Below the pieces are notes generated by a model. The model did no database searches and was not told the DNA's origin. It saw only the letters and a list, made by a program, of their open reading frames with translations. Shown here one piece after another: positions 47,218-58,867 of a DNA stretch of 64,000 nucleotides. Source of the stretch: Mangifera indica (taxonomy: Eukaryota > Streptophyta > Magnoliopsida > Sapindales > Anacardiaceae). The stretch lies in contig NC_058137.1 of assembly GCF_011075055.1 (NCBI RefSeq), positions 10,835,463 through 10,899,462 on the forward strand. The letters run 5' to 3'. The translations under genes and the position numbers were made by a program. Each line of letters opens with the position of its first letter. Position 1 is the first letter of the stretch.

Positions 47218-48566
47218 TGATAAGGCCAATAATTGTTACTATTTTGATTTATAATTCTCTTGTGTTGTGTGGAAATTTGATTTAATCTAATGGAATTACT
47301 TATCTTTTTGCATTTAGGAAGATTTGAGCAATTTTGGAATAAATAGGGCCAAAAAGAGGAAAAACTGCAGCAGACATATTAAACTGGAAATTTCGTAATG
47401 CAGACTAGGCGTGGGCACGTGAAAGATGAGAGCAGAATCCGGAAAGCAGATCTGAACGTCCAGATTTGTTGCAAGAGTCCAGAAAATATTAAGATTTGCT
47501 TCCAAGGAAAGGGATAATCACCAGCTGGAAAAGAGGATTAATTGAGCTAAATAAGGAATGATATTTTTGGAAGAAGGATTTATATTAAAAATATATATCT
47601 TTTCCTTTTCCTTTCTTTTTGGGAAGATATGGATCACTTTGCTTGATTAGATTAGGAGATTAGGATTCAATTTCCAGATTTTTAGTAGGAAGATAATATA
47701 TATATAATCTTATGTTTTTATTTGAGAGGAGATCAACCATTGTAATTAGAGAATTAGAGAGCAAAATATGGTTTACAGTGGCTGAATAATTTATCTTGGT
47801 TGAAGGGATCTGAAACCATGGAACTACAATGATTGTGAGATTTATTTTTGTTCTTTAATGCATCTTTTAATTATTTGAGTATTGGTTATCTTTCTGAAGT
47901 ATATTTCATGATTGTGTTGGTTGATTTCTAAGATGCGCAATTAGTTTATCAATTAATATAATCTATTGCTAGTTTAGGTGCTGAATCCGTAATTGTTCAA
48001 TCCACCTAATCGAAGTGGCAACTAGGTTTATCGTTTGCTGCGTCAGAAACTTTAAATCCTAGAAAAATAATCAACTGGATTAAATGCAACGTCGTACGCT
48101 TGTGTTGTCTTGCTTCGTTGGTCTTTCTAATTTGTAATGCTATTGTTTAATTAAATTCGAGATCGTATCCGAATTATTAATCAATAAGGGTTAATTGGAA
48201 TACATGTTTTTGGTTAACTAATCGTAAGGAATGACAGGTTAATTCAATACCACAACGAATATTCAATTAATTAATTTGATATTTATGGTTTCGATGATCA
48301 ATCGTAGTTCCATTGGTGGATGTGACCGAAGACCAAGGTTTGTTAAATCAATTTATTCCTTTTAGATTACTTTTCTGAATTTTTATTTATTGTTTTCCAT
48401 TATAATTTGCATTCAGTTCAAAACCCCCCTTTTATTTCTTTGTTTCGATTATTTGTAACGACGTACTAATCAAGGCTCTTCGAGGGATCGATCCCTACTT
48501 TCCTTTACTACATTTTTGTTACAGGAATTTAGGATTTAATTTGGGTGTCAACGACAGCACGTACCA
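47218..48566 (+). repeat. 3' LTR of the Athila element
   Basis: Same length as the 5' LTR. I count seven single-base differences, mostly transitions (for example near 47532, 47642 and 48044). Confidence 0.95.
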
Positions 48567-48571
48567 GTATA

Positions 48572-48944
48572 CTCACGAATGTTAACGACCACTAAAATTT
48601 GTAGCATAGTAAAACTGAGTTGTTCCTTAATCAAATATTATTCAATCATTAATACAAACATCAATCAATGCATATCAAAGGTTTCTAGAGGTCAACACTA
48701 ATTTTGGATCTCAACTTTGAAGAGATATCGACTGATGAAAGGATTGAACTATATTATAACTATAGTATTGACATGTACATATCTAGCAATGACACTTACT
48801 ATGATGTTTTATTAGAGGCTAACCTTGATTTGTGTACGAAAGGCTAAAGAATTATAGATTTGTCACAAATCCATTCATTGCCAATATTACAAAAAAGCCT
48901 ATAGGTCATACACAAAATCGGTAAATCATGATAACTAGAAACAA
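48572..48944 (+). repeat. copia 3' LTR, right part
   Basis: Continuation of the LTR begun at 36463. It includes a GAGGCTAACCTTGATTTGTG block equal to GAGGCCAATCTTGGTTTGTG near 8010, and GCCTATAGGTCATACACAAA equal to 8094-8113. It is again interrupted by another element at 48945. Confidence 0.65.
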
Positions 48945-49914
48945 GGGTGGATAGGAGTCGAGCTGAGACAGAACAAGGCCTAGCTCATTTTTTGCTCATT
49001 TTTGTTTAGCTGAGGCTCAGGCTCTTCGAGCTCATTGAAAGACATTTTCATTTTTAGCTCGTTTTATAATTTAAGTGTTCATAATCAACTTGCACCTAGC
49101 TCAAGTTCATATGTATTGGCTCAAATTCTCTCAGCTTAGTTTCGGACTCGCATGCACAGTTCGATAAGTTTATGAGAAATTTGAATAGCTTATAACATGA
49201 ACAGTGAAGAATTAAAGATTCTATTTTCAGAAGTTTAAATTTGGTAAGTGGTTTTTCTTTTTTCCTTTCATTAATGTGGAGAGGCATGATAAAGATTTTA
49301 TGAAGGTTGCAAAAAAACTTCAACTGTATTTTACTGGTCTATACTTCTTCTCATGTATCTTTTCAAAGTATACATTTGACTTACAGAAGAGTTAGCTTAC
49401 TTGTTCAAGTCACTAAGTTAGTTTGTTGAAGAACTGTTAGGGAAATGATGAAGAAAGGCCAAAAGCTGTTGTGTAACAAAGAAATTAGAATACAATGAAA
49501 AATATAAGAATGGTGTCGAAGTTGTAGCAATTGAATGATGTTGAAGTCGTGGCGTTGAAGAGTTTGAACAGTGAAAGAATAGAGGAGTTAGAGAGAGTTT
49601 AAACAGTGGCAAAATTGCTAAAGACACGACACCATCACACGCAAGAAGAAAAACAAATGAACTTTAGGTTTTTTTTGGCTTTATTCAGTAGCTCCCCAAA
49701 CGGTGATGTTTTTATTTTTGTTCTACAGTAAGCCAACAACTTATCCTTTAAGCGAGCCCAACTCAGCTTACTAAGTATTGCCATGTTTGGGTTTAGGCTA
49801 GTATTTGTTTTTCGATTTATGCTCAGGCTCGCATTCGTACTTGGGAGTATTTATAATAGGTTTGTTTTGATCTCGTTCGAGCAAAGCCCAAAAAAGCATT
49901 CCTCGAATCCAACC
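48945..49914. mobile_element. possible non-autonomous DNA element with GGxTGGAT ends
   Basis: The left end GGGTGGATAGGAGTCGAGC and the complement of the right end, GGTTGGATTCGAGGAATGC, are imperfect inverted repeats. The first and last 150 bp are rich in GAGCTC/CTCGAG words. It interrupts copia LTR sequence on the left. No target duplication or transposase seen, so class and exact ends are open. Confidence 0.4.
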
Positions 49915-51431
49915 GTAATTAAAAGCCTTGGGTTGCATAGAGTGAATCATGCCTAGAATATAGGATGACAAATTCAGGCTTATAGAATAATCGGAATTAA
50001 GCAAGACTTGTATCCTTAAAGAGCCAAAATGAAATAATCTAGAAATATATTGATTAGAATGGAATATTTGAGAGTTGACTTTATCCAATTTGGATAAAGA
50101 ATGAATGTTTGAATGTTTGAATGTTAGATAATGTTAGGTCACATGAACAATCGTGCATAGTGGGTCAATGAGCATTACTTAACTTGGGTTGACCTTATCG
50201 TGTATCCCAAAGATCCTTCATATCATAAATATAGGGCAATATTAGAAATGGTTCGATTCATGTGAATGGTCTTACATGGTTAGTGAACTGTCATTCATTG
50301 GTCTCTATGTAAAAGAATTGAATTTCAAACTTCAGAAATCTATTTTTCAGTTTTCTCATATTCTTCAAAACATATTCCATTCTCTAAGGTTCCCCGTAAT
50401 CCAAAATAGTCTGTCATTGCCTTTCGAATCAAGTGCCTCGTGTAATACCATAGGGTTGTCCCATTTTTGATACAAATGATATGCACACCATGATGTTAGT
50501 TGAAGACAAATGAGCCACCAAAAGGGGTAAGTTCTTAAGCACCCTATGGTGGTTTTATTTCATAATCTAATATTGTATAATATGCATCATAAACAGATCC
50601 GATATTGATTATAAGTGAAGAATATATGCATGTTAAAAATTTAAAATATTATTTCACTACATATCTTGTTATTTTGACACCATAATGAAATAACATTAAT
50701 GATACGATGCATATTGAGAAAGATGGTGAGTGAAATGACCGCGTTGAAAGCAAAAAGTATTTGTTGTGTTTCACCTTCTATTGTAATTAATTCAAATCAA
50801 ATTTAAGTTAGTGTTCTTTGCATTTTTTTCCTCTCTAGTGGATATTTTGTATAAATTCTGAGGATTGTTATGGTTTATTTTTGTGTGCAATTAAACAGTT
50901 AGGATTATGTTTTTATTTGGATAATTCAGTTGGATAGTCCTTAAGTTAGAGAAGTTTCTCTATTAGAGTTTGCATTATCTTCTTTGAAGTTCAAGATTTT
51001 CATTCTCGATTGAACAAACCAATAGATTGTCAATAATAATTTAACATTATGATCAACTAATCAACAAATTAATGTGATTATTCAAAGCTACAACAAAGAC
51101 TTATTGGACAACTAATTAAATTGATGTTTTGGAGTAATCAATATACTACGTATGAATAACATTATAAAACAAATTACTTAATTATTTAATGATACATATT
51201 AAATATAGTGTAATCGATTAATTAAAGGAAAACAATAATTACCATTCGAACTATATCAAAATGACAAGTTATCATGCCAAGTCGAAAAATGACATATCTT
51301 CACCTTTCGTTAGATATTGTTAGTGAAATTAGTTAATTTTTACAATAAACACATTAAGAAGACAAAAATATCTTTTTTAAATTTTAATATTTATAAAAGA
51401 TAAATAATACTTTACACCTAAAAATTTGTCA
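49915..51431. other. interval without recognised genes
   Basis: No coding motif, LTR pair or inverted repeat that I can support. The frame 50276-50470 has no recognisable feature. A few words (for example GAGCCACCAAAAGGGG near 50510) faintly recall the end region of the long copia LTR, but not enough to call. Confidence 0.4.
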
Positions 51432-51436
51432 ATTAC

Positions 51437-51812
51437 TGTTAACGAAAATTAAAAGGTTCCAGGATCATTAAAAAAATACCTAGATTCAATATCTAAAATT
51501 CTGATGATGACTGATGATTCAATGCACTCTAATTAACAATCCACAATACACTTTGCTTGATTTTTTTTCTATTTTCTGTGAAGATTTTTATAGATGAAAA
51601 GAAGCAGTATTGAGAGTGTTTATTTTTTAGAGTTATGAATGCCAGGAGACACCTTAATGGAACTTACATAATTTAATTAAAATGGAAGTGTGACAGGTAA
51701 CTTCAATAACTATCAAGGGCAAAAGAGTCATTTTCAATTATAAAGGTTAATAATATTGTTTTTTAATGCTAATGGATCAGGTCAACCCATCATGGGTGAA
51801 CTAGATCCAATA
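51437..51812 (-). repeat. 3' LTR of the minus-strand copia
   Basis: Matches 58561-58862 along its length apart from the deletion in the other copy. On the minus strand it begins TATTGGATC after a purine-rich GTGAGTAAGAGA tract. Confidence 0.8.
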
Positions 51813-52899
51813 TCTCTTACTCACATATGATGGGGTGATCTGAATCACAAAACTCTTCTATAGAACAAAACAAAGCAATTCATATTGGCAAATGTGTCGT
51901 GCGACCTTACAAGGAATCAGTACTTAGGAGCTAATTTACTATGCATCTATTAGGAATGATATAGTTGTTTTAAACCAAAAAATTGATAAAGCGTTAGTCT
52001 CGCAACATCCTAGACTTACTCAATAGCACTAGCTCTCTTTAATCCCTCATTTATTAATGTGTTATATTCCTATGTATCCATGATCAAGTCTAATCTCCTA
52101 TATAAGTGACATGATCGATCAGCTAGTGGACACACGTAATATATATGTTTTCCTCTTCTACTCAAAATTCTCAATTTAAACTTTGCTGCTTTTTTAGTTG
52201 TGTTTCATAGACCAAATCATGCATGGCCATAGGTTCCAAGCTAAGATAGCAACACTAAGAGTAAACATCAAATAATAGTAAAAAGTCAAAGGGTACCAAT
52301 ATGAGGTAATCCTCATAAAGTCTCACACAGTGAAGGAGCAGAGATTTATCTTTTCACTACTTCAAATGATGGTCTTACTTATGCACACATAATATGAATT
52401 ATGTGTTAAAATGTGTATCTTTTCAAAATGTCATTACCTAACTTGAGTTCTTATCAAGGCGACATATCTCATAATTTGTTTCTTGAATAACTCTTATCTT
52501 CTTAGTGCACTCTCTATATGTTATCAATCTAAATAAACGTGTCTCATCTTTGCATAATTTCCTTAGCTTCAAAGGCGATTGCTCTGTGAGAGAGCCAATC
52601 AAAATTGTGTGATATTATCATCTTGTTGAGTTTTCAAAAACAATGTATATATCAATAAACATCAAGAATTCAAGCACATGAACAAAATAAATTCAAATTT
52701 TATGATGTTCTAAAGTTATGTTACAAGTATAATATATACTCAACAAGTTATATATCATATTTTACACAAACCAAGAGACTTAACATGTGCAAGATATACA
52801 TCTCTTGAAATCTATTTGGTTAAAGGATCAACAACCATATTATGTGTAGAAATATATCATACCATCACTTTCTTCTTTGAAATAATGTCTTTGAAAAAG

Positions 52900-53440
52900 T
52901 TATATCTGGTGTTTATATGTTTTGTTCTATTGTAGAATTTGGATCTTTTGTGAAAGCTATCACATCTTGATTATCAAAATGTACAACTATGGGACCAACT
53001 GTTGCGTCTTGTATACCCAAATTCTTTAAAAATCTTTTTAACCAAACGGCCTCTTGCACAACTACAAAACATGCTACAAATTTTGCTTCCATTGTGGATA
53101 AGGTTATGCATGTTTGTTTCTTACTGCTTCAAAATATGACACCATTTTGAAATAAGAAAGCATAACCAGAAGTTGATTTGTGTTGTTCCAAATTACCACC
53201 TTAGTTAGTATCCGAATAGCCAATGATATGCAAATCTTTTCCTTGATAGCATAAACAGTAATCCACAATACCTTTAAGATATCTTAATATCCTTTTGACA
53301 GCCTTTCAGTGTTTCCTTCCTAGATTCGATTGATATTGACTAACCAACCTGATAGTGAAGCATATATCGGGGCAAGTACATATTATTATGTACATGAGAC
53401 TTCCAACCAAACTTGAATAAGGTACTAAAGACATTTCATT
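52900..53440 (-). pseudogene. copia RNase H remnant
   Basis: Minus-strand pieces correspond to the RNase H domain: the block around GYSDTN-like and HKSTSGYAF-like remains, SKKQT-like, STMEA-like followed by FVACSVA-like, and EAVWLKRF-like (about 53220 down to 53000). Frames are broken by stops, so only single blocks are legible. Confidence 0.6.
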
Positions 53441-53449
53441 TCTTTTGTT

Positions 53450-54130
53450 TTAAGTCTTTGGACATATATCTTGGCTCAACAAATCACCTTTTGACATAGG
53501 ATTATCTACGAGTTTACAGTTTGCCATGTTGAATCGTTCTAGGATCTTTTGAATATAACGCTCTTGTGACAAAGCTAAAAGTCCCTTAGAACGATCCTTT
53601 TTTATTTTAATACCTAAAATATAATCTACTTCACCCATATCCTTTATGTCAAAATTTATGGATAATCAATTTTTAATGATCATCTCATACTCTAAATCAC
53701 TCCCAACTATCAGCACATCATCCATATAAAGAGATAAAATTGCAAACTTGTCATCAGACTTTTTCACATAGATACAATGGTCGTGTTCTAACACCTTAAA
53801 ATTATAAGACAATATTACCTTATAAAATTTTAAGTACCATTATCTTGATGGCTGTTTTAAGCCATATATCGATCTTTGGAGCTTGCATACTTTATGCTTT
53901 TGACCTTTTACCACGAAACCTATAGGTTGATCTATATAAATTTCTTCGTCAAGTTCTCCATTGAGAAAAGTTGTCTTGACATTCATTTGATGCAATTCTA
54001 AATCTAAGTGTGCTACTTTAGCTAGAATAACATGGATTGAAGTAAATCTCAAAACAGGCAAAAACGTTTCTTCATAATTAATACCTTCTTATTGGGTATA
54101 GCCTTTTGCCATAAGGCAAGCTTTGTATTG
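53450..54130 (-). pseudogene. copia reverse transcriptase remnant
   Basis: 53840-54061 gives LHQMNVKTTFLNGELDEEIYIDQPIGFVVKG and YGLKQPSR in pieces, the RT core; 53700-53740 holds the YMDDVLI-like catalytic region; 53450-53638 gives MGEVDYILGIKI and LSQERYIQKILERFNM. Frameshifts separate them. Confidence 0.75.
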
Positions 54131-55635
54131 GTCTATTGAGTCATCTACCTTATGTTTGATTTTTGAGAATCTATTTATTCCCAATGGGTTTTTGACCTGT
54201 GGTAAGTCTATCAAACTCCAAACTTGGTTAATTTCCATAGATTTCATTTTTTCCTCCAATGCTTCTTGCCACCTTTCCTTATTGAAGGATGATAAAGCTT
54301 CTTTGATATTTTTAGATTCATCATCTTTAGAAGGAACAGTTATGAAAACTGCATTTTTAATTTCAAAACATCTTTTAGAGATTCGAGGACATTCGTTCCT
54401 ACGTAATTGAGGATCTTCGCTCCCACTATTTGAAATAGTTTAGAGCTCAATCTCATTGCTCTCACTCTTTGGAATAGGTAAAGACATCATCTTTTGTGAC
54501 ACAACTAATGGTCATTGAGACAAACCTTCTCTACATTCTTTTTCTGTTTTATACAGATGAAGGTTTGAATCAATATCACCCTTATAAGGAAATTTGTCTT
54601 TTATGAATGTCATATCTCTATATTCTGCTTCAATCATTCTTACATTAGAGTCTTATCCTATGAACACATACCCTTTGGAGTATTCAGAGTATTATATAAA
54701 GATACATTTCTTGCCTCTTGGTCCCAATTTTTTGAATCTGTGAAATGTGTCATAGATGTATGCAGCAGACCCCTAAGGTCACATCATATGCAATTCAGGT
54801 TTTCTACCTGTCCATAACTCATAAGGAGTGGAAGTTACTAACTCAGTGGGAACTCAGTAAAGTATATAAGTCTTAGTCAATATAACATCTCCCCAATATG
54901 AAATTGGAAGATTTGTTTGTGCCATCATAGACTGAACCATTTCTAATAGAGTTCAGTTCTTTCTCTTTGCTACACCATTTTGTTACGGGGTTCTTAGAAT
55001 TATTAGTTGCCTCATAATTCCTTTTTCACTATATAATTCCTTAAATTCGATAGATAGATATTCAAGCCTCGATTAGTTCTCAAGGTTTTTATTTTTTTGT
55101 CTAACTGATTCTCAACCTCATTTATATAATGTTTAAAACAATTTATTGTTTTTAACTTATGAAAGATCAAATAGACATACTTAAAACATGAATAACCATC
55201 TATAAAAGTGATGAAATATAATACTCATTTTCTAGCTCTAACATTCATAGGATCGTAAATATCTGAGTGTACTTTGTTAAAAGGTTTTCTAGTAGCTTTT
55301 TCTGCTAAGTAATGCTTACAAATAGGTAGATCTAATTTTGTGCCAAGTCCTAATAAACCTTTGCAGGCCAGTCTATTCATTCTTTCTTGGCCAATATGCC
55401 ATGGTCTAATATGCCTTTTATTTGCATCCACATATAGACTACTAGGAGTTGCAAATAACGAAAAACTAATAAAATTATTATTATTACAAAATAAATGGTC
55501 TAACACCATAAAACCTTCAGACAGAAATCTAGATCCATAAAATACATTATCATAATATAGTTTAACTAAGTTCTCAGAAGAGTTAAATAATACCGTAGTT
55601 TTAACAGAACCATTACAAAGACCAAATTTCATCAA
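54131..55635 (-). pseudogene. copia integrase remnant
   Basis: 55225-55635 carries the pre-integrase and start of the integrase: WHIGQERMNRLACKGLL, CKHYLAEKATRKPF, KVHSDIYDPMNV (with the first catalytic Asp). The core and C-terminus follow to about 54130 in broken frames (NRTLLEMVQSMMAQT-like near 54950, GYVFIG-like near 54660). The reverse-strand frame 54123-54410 is a shadow. Confidence 0.7.
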
Positions 55636-56130
55636 ATTTTTGGAGCATACAAGACATAATATGGGTACAGGGTTTGACCACTACACAAAACCAATTTGCA
55701 TGTGTCCATTCCTTTTACTTCAACTTTAGTATTATTACCTACATAAATCCACCATGTTTTCCTCAATATTTGACGAAATTCCATGAAAGTGTCTTTATCA
55801 TAAGCTACATGGTCAGTGGCTCCTGAGTCTATCATCCACATAGGATTAGATTCAGTTAAGAAAATGATACTAGAAATATAAATCTCACATTTTGAGACAA
55901 GATGAGGCAATACCTTTTTCAGCTCTGTGTATTCACGGGCGAAGTGACCCTTGTTTCCATAGTTATAACAGGTTAGATTTGTCTTATTTCTTTTCCCAGT
56001 GCACTTGCCTCTTTTGCTTTTGAACCGCTTGTTCTTGTTCACAGGTCCTTGGACTATTTTTTTCTCTTTTCTAGATTTTCGCCATTTTCTCTTAGAGTTA
56101 GAAAACTTTCTCGAATTAGACTCAACAACA
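55632..56130 (-). pseudogene. copia gag zinc knuckle and protease
   Basis: 136 open codons (56042-55632) with the zinc knuckle CYNYGNKGHFAREYTE, in which the last Cys of CX2CX4HX4C is Tyr and the second is Tyr/Gly-shifted, followed by the protease motif MIDSGATDHVAYD with the active-site DSG retained. A Lys/Arg-rich segment lies directly upstream, as usual in copia gag. Confidence 0.75.
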
Positions 56131-56139
56131 TATGTATAA

Positions 56140-56780
56140 GCATTTGGTTAAGTAGCTTCTAAGCACTCAACTTCCAGTTCAAGATGGCAAGCAATGTCAT
56201 CAAAACTCTTGATGTTATCATTGTGAGTCATATTGACTTTCATATGTTCCTAACTATCAGATAGAGATCGCATAATAGCCTAAACTTGATGTTCATCAGT
56301 TAGATCATGCCCAACCTTCTTCAATGCAGTTATCATGTTTGACATTTCGCTTAGATGTTGTTTCATTGGCTTATTGGGAACTTTCTTATATGTATCGAAC
56401 TTAATAGTCAACTACCTCAGTTTGGAGACGGTTTTTCCTCCAAACTTATCTATCAATGGCACCCATATAACATTTGTAGTTTTATATTGCTCATACTGAT
56501 GAGCAATTGTCATCATTCATTGAGTTGATCAAAATGTCTTTAGCAGTTGAATCTTTTTTTTTTCCAGGCATTATAAGCGCCCATGTCACACTTATGTTGA
56601 GTAGTGTTAGGATTCTGCCCCTCAACTAGCTAAGACTCTTTCATAACCTGATTAACAGCCTCCAAGGCATCTTGTTCATCTAAGATATAGTGCATTCTCA
56701 TTCTTCATATTTTATAATTGTCCCAATTCAGTCTTTCTCCCTTATTCAAATCGGCAATAATATTTTTCGAAGTCATTTCT
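56140..56780 (-). pseudogene. copia gag remnant
   Basis: Broken minus-strand frames read KVPNKPMKQHLSEMSNMI, AIMRSLSDS and NDNIKSFDDIACHLELE, the gag core, and further upstream YILDEQDALEAVNQV, the same block seen at the window start. Two or more stops. Confidence 0.7.
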
Positions 56781-57247
56781 ATATAATGACAGAAATATAC
56801 CAATACAACACCAATAATAAGATATATGTATACATTTTTATTGTCGTAATTGTGCATTAAAAATTAAAATGTTTCATATAAGTCATAAAGTCGAAAGTTC
56901 ACTATGTTCCCAATCATCATCTATGACACAAATATTCAATATTTTAATGATTAATCTAATTATGTCAATGTATAATCTAGACGAGAATAGTTAAATTCTA
57001 CCAATCTTAGAATTCTCACAAATAGTCATAATGCATACTGAATCAACATATGGTTCAATATATTCAAGATTTAAAAAGAAAAGAGTTCAATACAATAGCA
57101 TACTAAAAATATAAACAATAAGCATGAAAATAAATATATACATGAAATTCAAACATTTCAATGACTAGGACTATTCTTGACTAGAACTAGAATTTGAACC
57201 ATCCTTGATCTATGGTTTATAATTGTCGAAACATGGCATTTTAATAA

Positions 57248-57703
57248 TCAATTGTTCTTCCACTCGATACCAGTTACCTCTTTAGTTTTTTCAACAATCC
57301 TTGGAGTAACTTTATTCAATAAAAAGTTTCTACATTGTTTACGATAGCCAACATGTCTTGCATTTCGCTGATTTGGGAAAATAGAAAGAGTTGTAGATTT
57401 TCTTATGTTCATAACAATATTCTGCTCTTCTGTTTTTTGTAACTCATACAAACAATCCCAGAAGTTCAACACTTTCTTGTCATCCCAGATAATATTGGTA
57501 ATTATATTGGTCAAATGATCAAGCATCGACATCAATAGTCTATATATCCTTTCATTACGAGTTAGATATATGCCCTCATTTCTCAATTCTAATATTCTTC
57601 CAGTCATAGTCCAAATGTGAGTGAAAAAGTTATGTTTCGGATTCATCTTATAATATAGATAGTCATCTTTAGTCAATATGTTCACCCTATATATGACTAA
57701 CAA
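57248..57703 (-). CDS. unrecognised 151-codon frame in the copia leader
   Basis: Minus-strand open frame between the 5' LTR and gag. It contains FFTHIWTMTGRILELRNEGIYL and LTNIITNI blocks with a periodicity faintly like a gag core (search for xxLLRSLPxxW-type motifs gave RLLMSMLDHL), but I cannot assign it. The sequence is absent from the equivalent part of the related leader at 900-1400, where flanking words match on both sides, so it may be inserted material or a captured fragment. Whether it is expressed is unknown. Confidence 0.35.
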   Translation of the reverse strand: MLVIYRVNILTKDDYLYYKMNPKHNFFTHIWTMTGRILELRNEGIYLTRNERIYRLLMSMLDHLTNIITNIIWDDKKVLNFWDCLYELQKTEEQNIVMNIRKSTTLSIFPNQRNARHVGYRKQCRNFLLNKVTPRIVEKTKEVTGIEWKNN

Positions 57704-58560
57704 ATAGACAATAATAAATTACATATGCATAACAATATAAACAACACATGTGCACATACTTAGCAATGAATAATTCAAAACTATGATCCAAATAACACAT
57801 CTAAGTGTTCAATTCATGCAAAAACTGATCACACAAAATAGAATCTGATGAACAAGTTGCCAGACATAAACAGAAGCATGCACGTGCTTCCATGCACTAA
57901 AACATTTGGCTCACACATTGCCACACATTGGAGAACGTATCTCTCATGCTTTCACGCATTACCACACATCTGAATAAGGTCATCATATGCTGGTGACAGT
58001 TTTCACATGTCGATCAAATGTTAACCATTGATTGGTCAACTGCTTGATCAACCCGTTGACCAAAGGGTCGGGCAATTGGGTTTTCCCAACCTAATTGCAA
58101 CCCACAATTCCAATATGAACCCTTGGCATTCCAACGACAAAATTGGCCATTTTCGGCCATCCAACGACAATGATTTCATAGGGCTTTTGAAGCCCTTGAC
58201 TCGACGATTCAAATCCATGTATTGTCCAATGAAAAAGTCACCAAATTTCGGTGAATTAAATGCATGAACATCATGGTTTTGGCTGAAAAAACTTGCTACT
58301 GAAATTCGATCAATTTCATGCAAATTCAGTGCAATCTTTTACAACTTAACATGTATCTCATATCCAGAATTCATCCTAACATGATTCTAGACATCAATTT
58401 CACAAAATTACAATAAATTCATCAATAATTAAAACACATCTGTATGCATTTATATTTAAAATAGGCACTGTTCATGGCAATAAATTTCTAAACTTGCTTC
58501 AGAATTATGTTTACGTCATAAACATCATAATCAAACATATAAAACAGGCTATGATACTAA

Positions 58561-58862
58561 TATTAGAGGAAATTAAAAGGGTTTAGGATCATAGAAAAAC
58601 ATATCCGAATTCAATATCTAGAATTCTGATGATGATTGATGATCCAGTGCACTCTAATAAACAATTCACAACACACTTTGCTTGATTTATTTTTTTGTTT
58701 TCTATGAAGATTTTTATAGATGAAGAGAAGTAGTATTGAGAGCATGTATTTTTTAGAGTTATGAACGCCAGGAGACATCCCAATGGAAGTTACACAATTT
58801 TATTAAAATGGGAGTATGACAATTAACTTCAATAACTGTCAAGGGCAAAGGTGAATCCAATA
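58561..58862 (-). repeat. 5' LTR of the minus-strand copia
   Basis: Matches 51437-51812 (for example GAATTCTGATGATGATTGAT and GAAGATTTTTATAGATGAAG blocks), but lacks about 75 bp near its right end. Followed by the ATTAC duplication. Confidence 0.8.
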
Positions 58863-58867
58863 ATTAC

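Larger units (their letters stand above)
36933..48566 (+). mobile_element. Athila-type Ty3/gypsy LTR retrotransposon, nearly intact
   Basis: 11,634 bp with two 1,349-bp LTRs of identical length, flanked by a perfect GTATA duplication (36928-36932 and 48567-48571). It has a tRNA-Asp primer site, a gag-pol frame with RT before integrase (the gypsy order), an env-position gene, a long 3' non-coding region and a terminal polypurine tract. Size, primer type, single gag-pol frame and the extra gene fit the Athila lineage. I count about seven substitutions and no gaps between the LTRs (about 99.5% identity), so insertion is recent: of the order of a few hundred thousand years at the substitution rates usually used for plant LTRs. 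The only visible coding damage is one TGA in integrase and one TAG in the env-position gene. Confidence 0.95.
51437..58862 (-). mobile_element. Ty1/copia retrotransposon with TA...CA LTR ends, decayed
   Basis: Flanked by a perfect 5-bp duplication ATTAC (51432-51436 and 58863-58867). LTRs: 51437-51812 (3') and 58561-58862 (5', with about 75 bp deleted). Reading on the minus strand: primer site remnant TTAGTATCATAG beside 58561, leader with an extra open frame (57248-57703), gag (about 56780 down to 56140), zinc knuckle and protease (56042-55632), integrase (55635 to about 54130), RT (about 54130-53450), RNase H (53300-52900). Each LTR begins TATTGGAT instead of TG and, in the left copy, ends CGTTAACA. 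Scattered stops and frameshifts; not functional. Confidence 0.85.
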
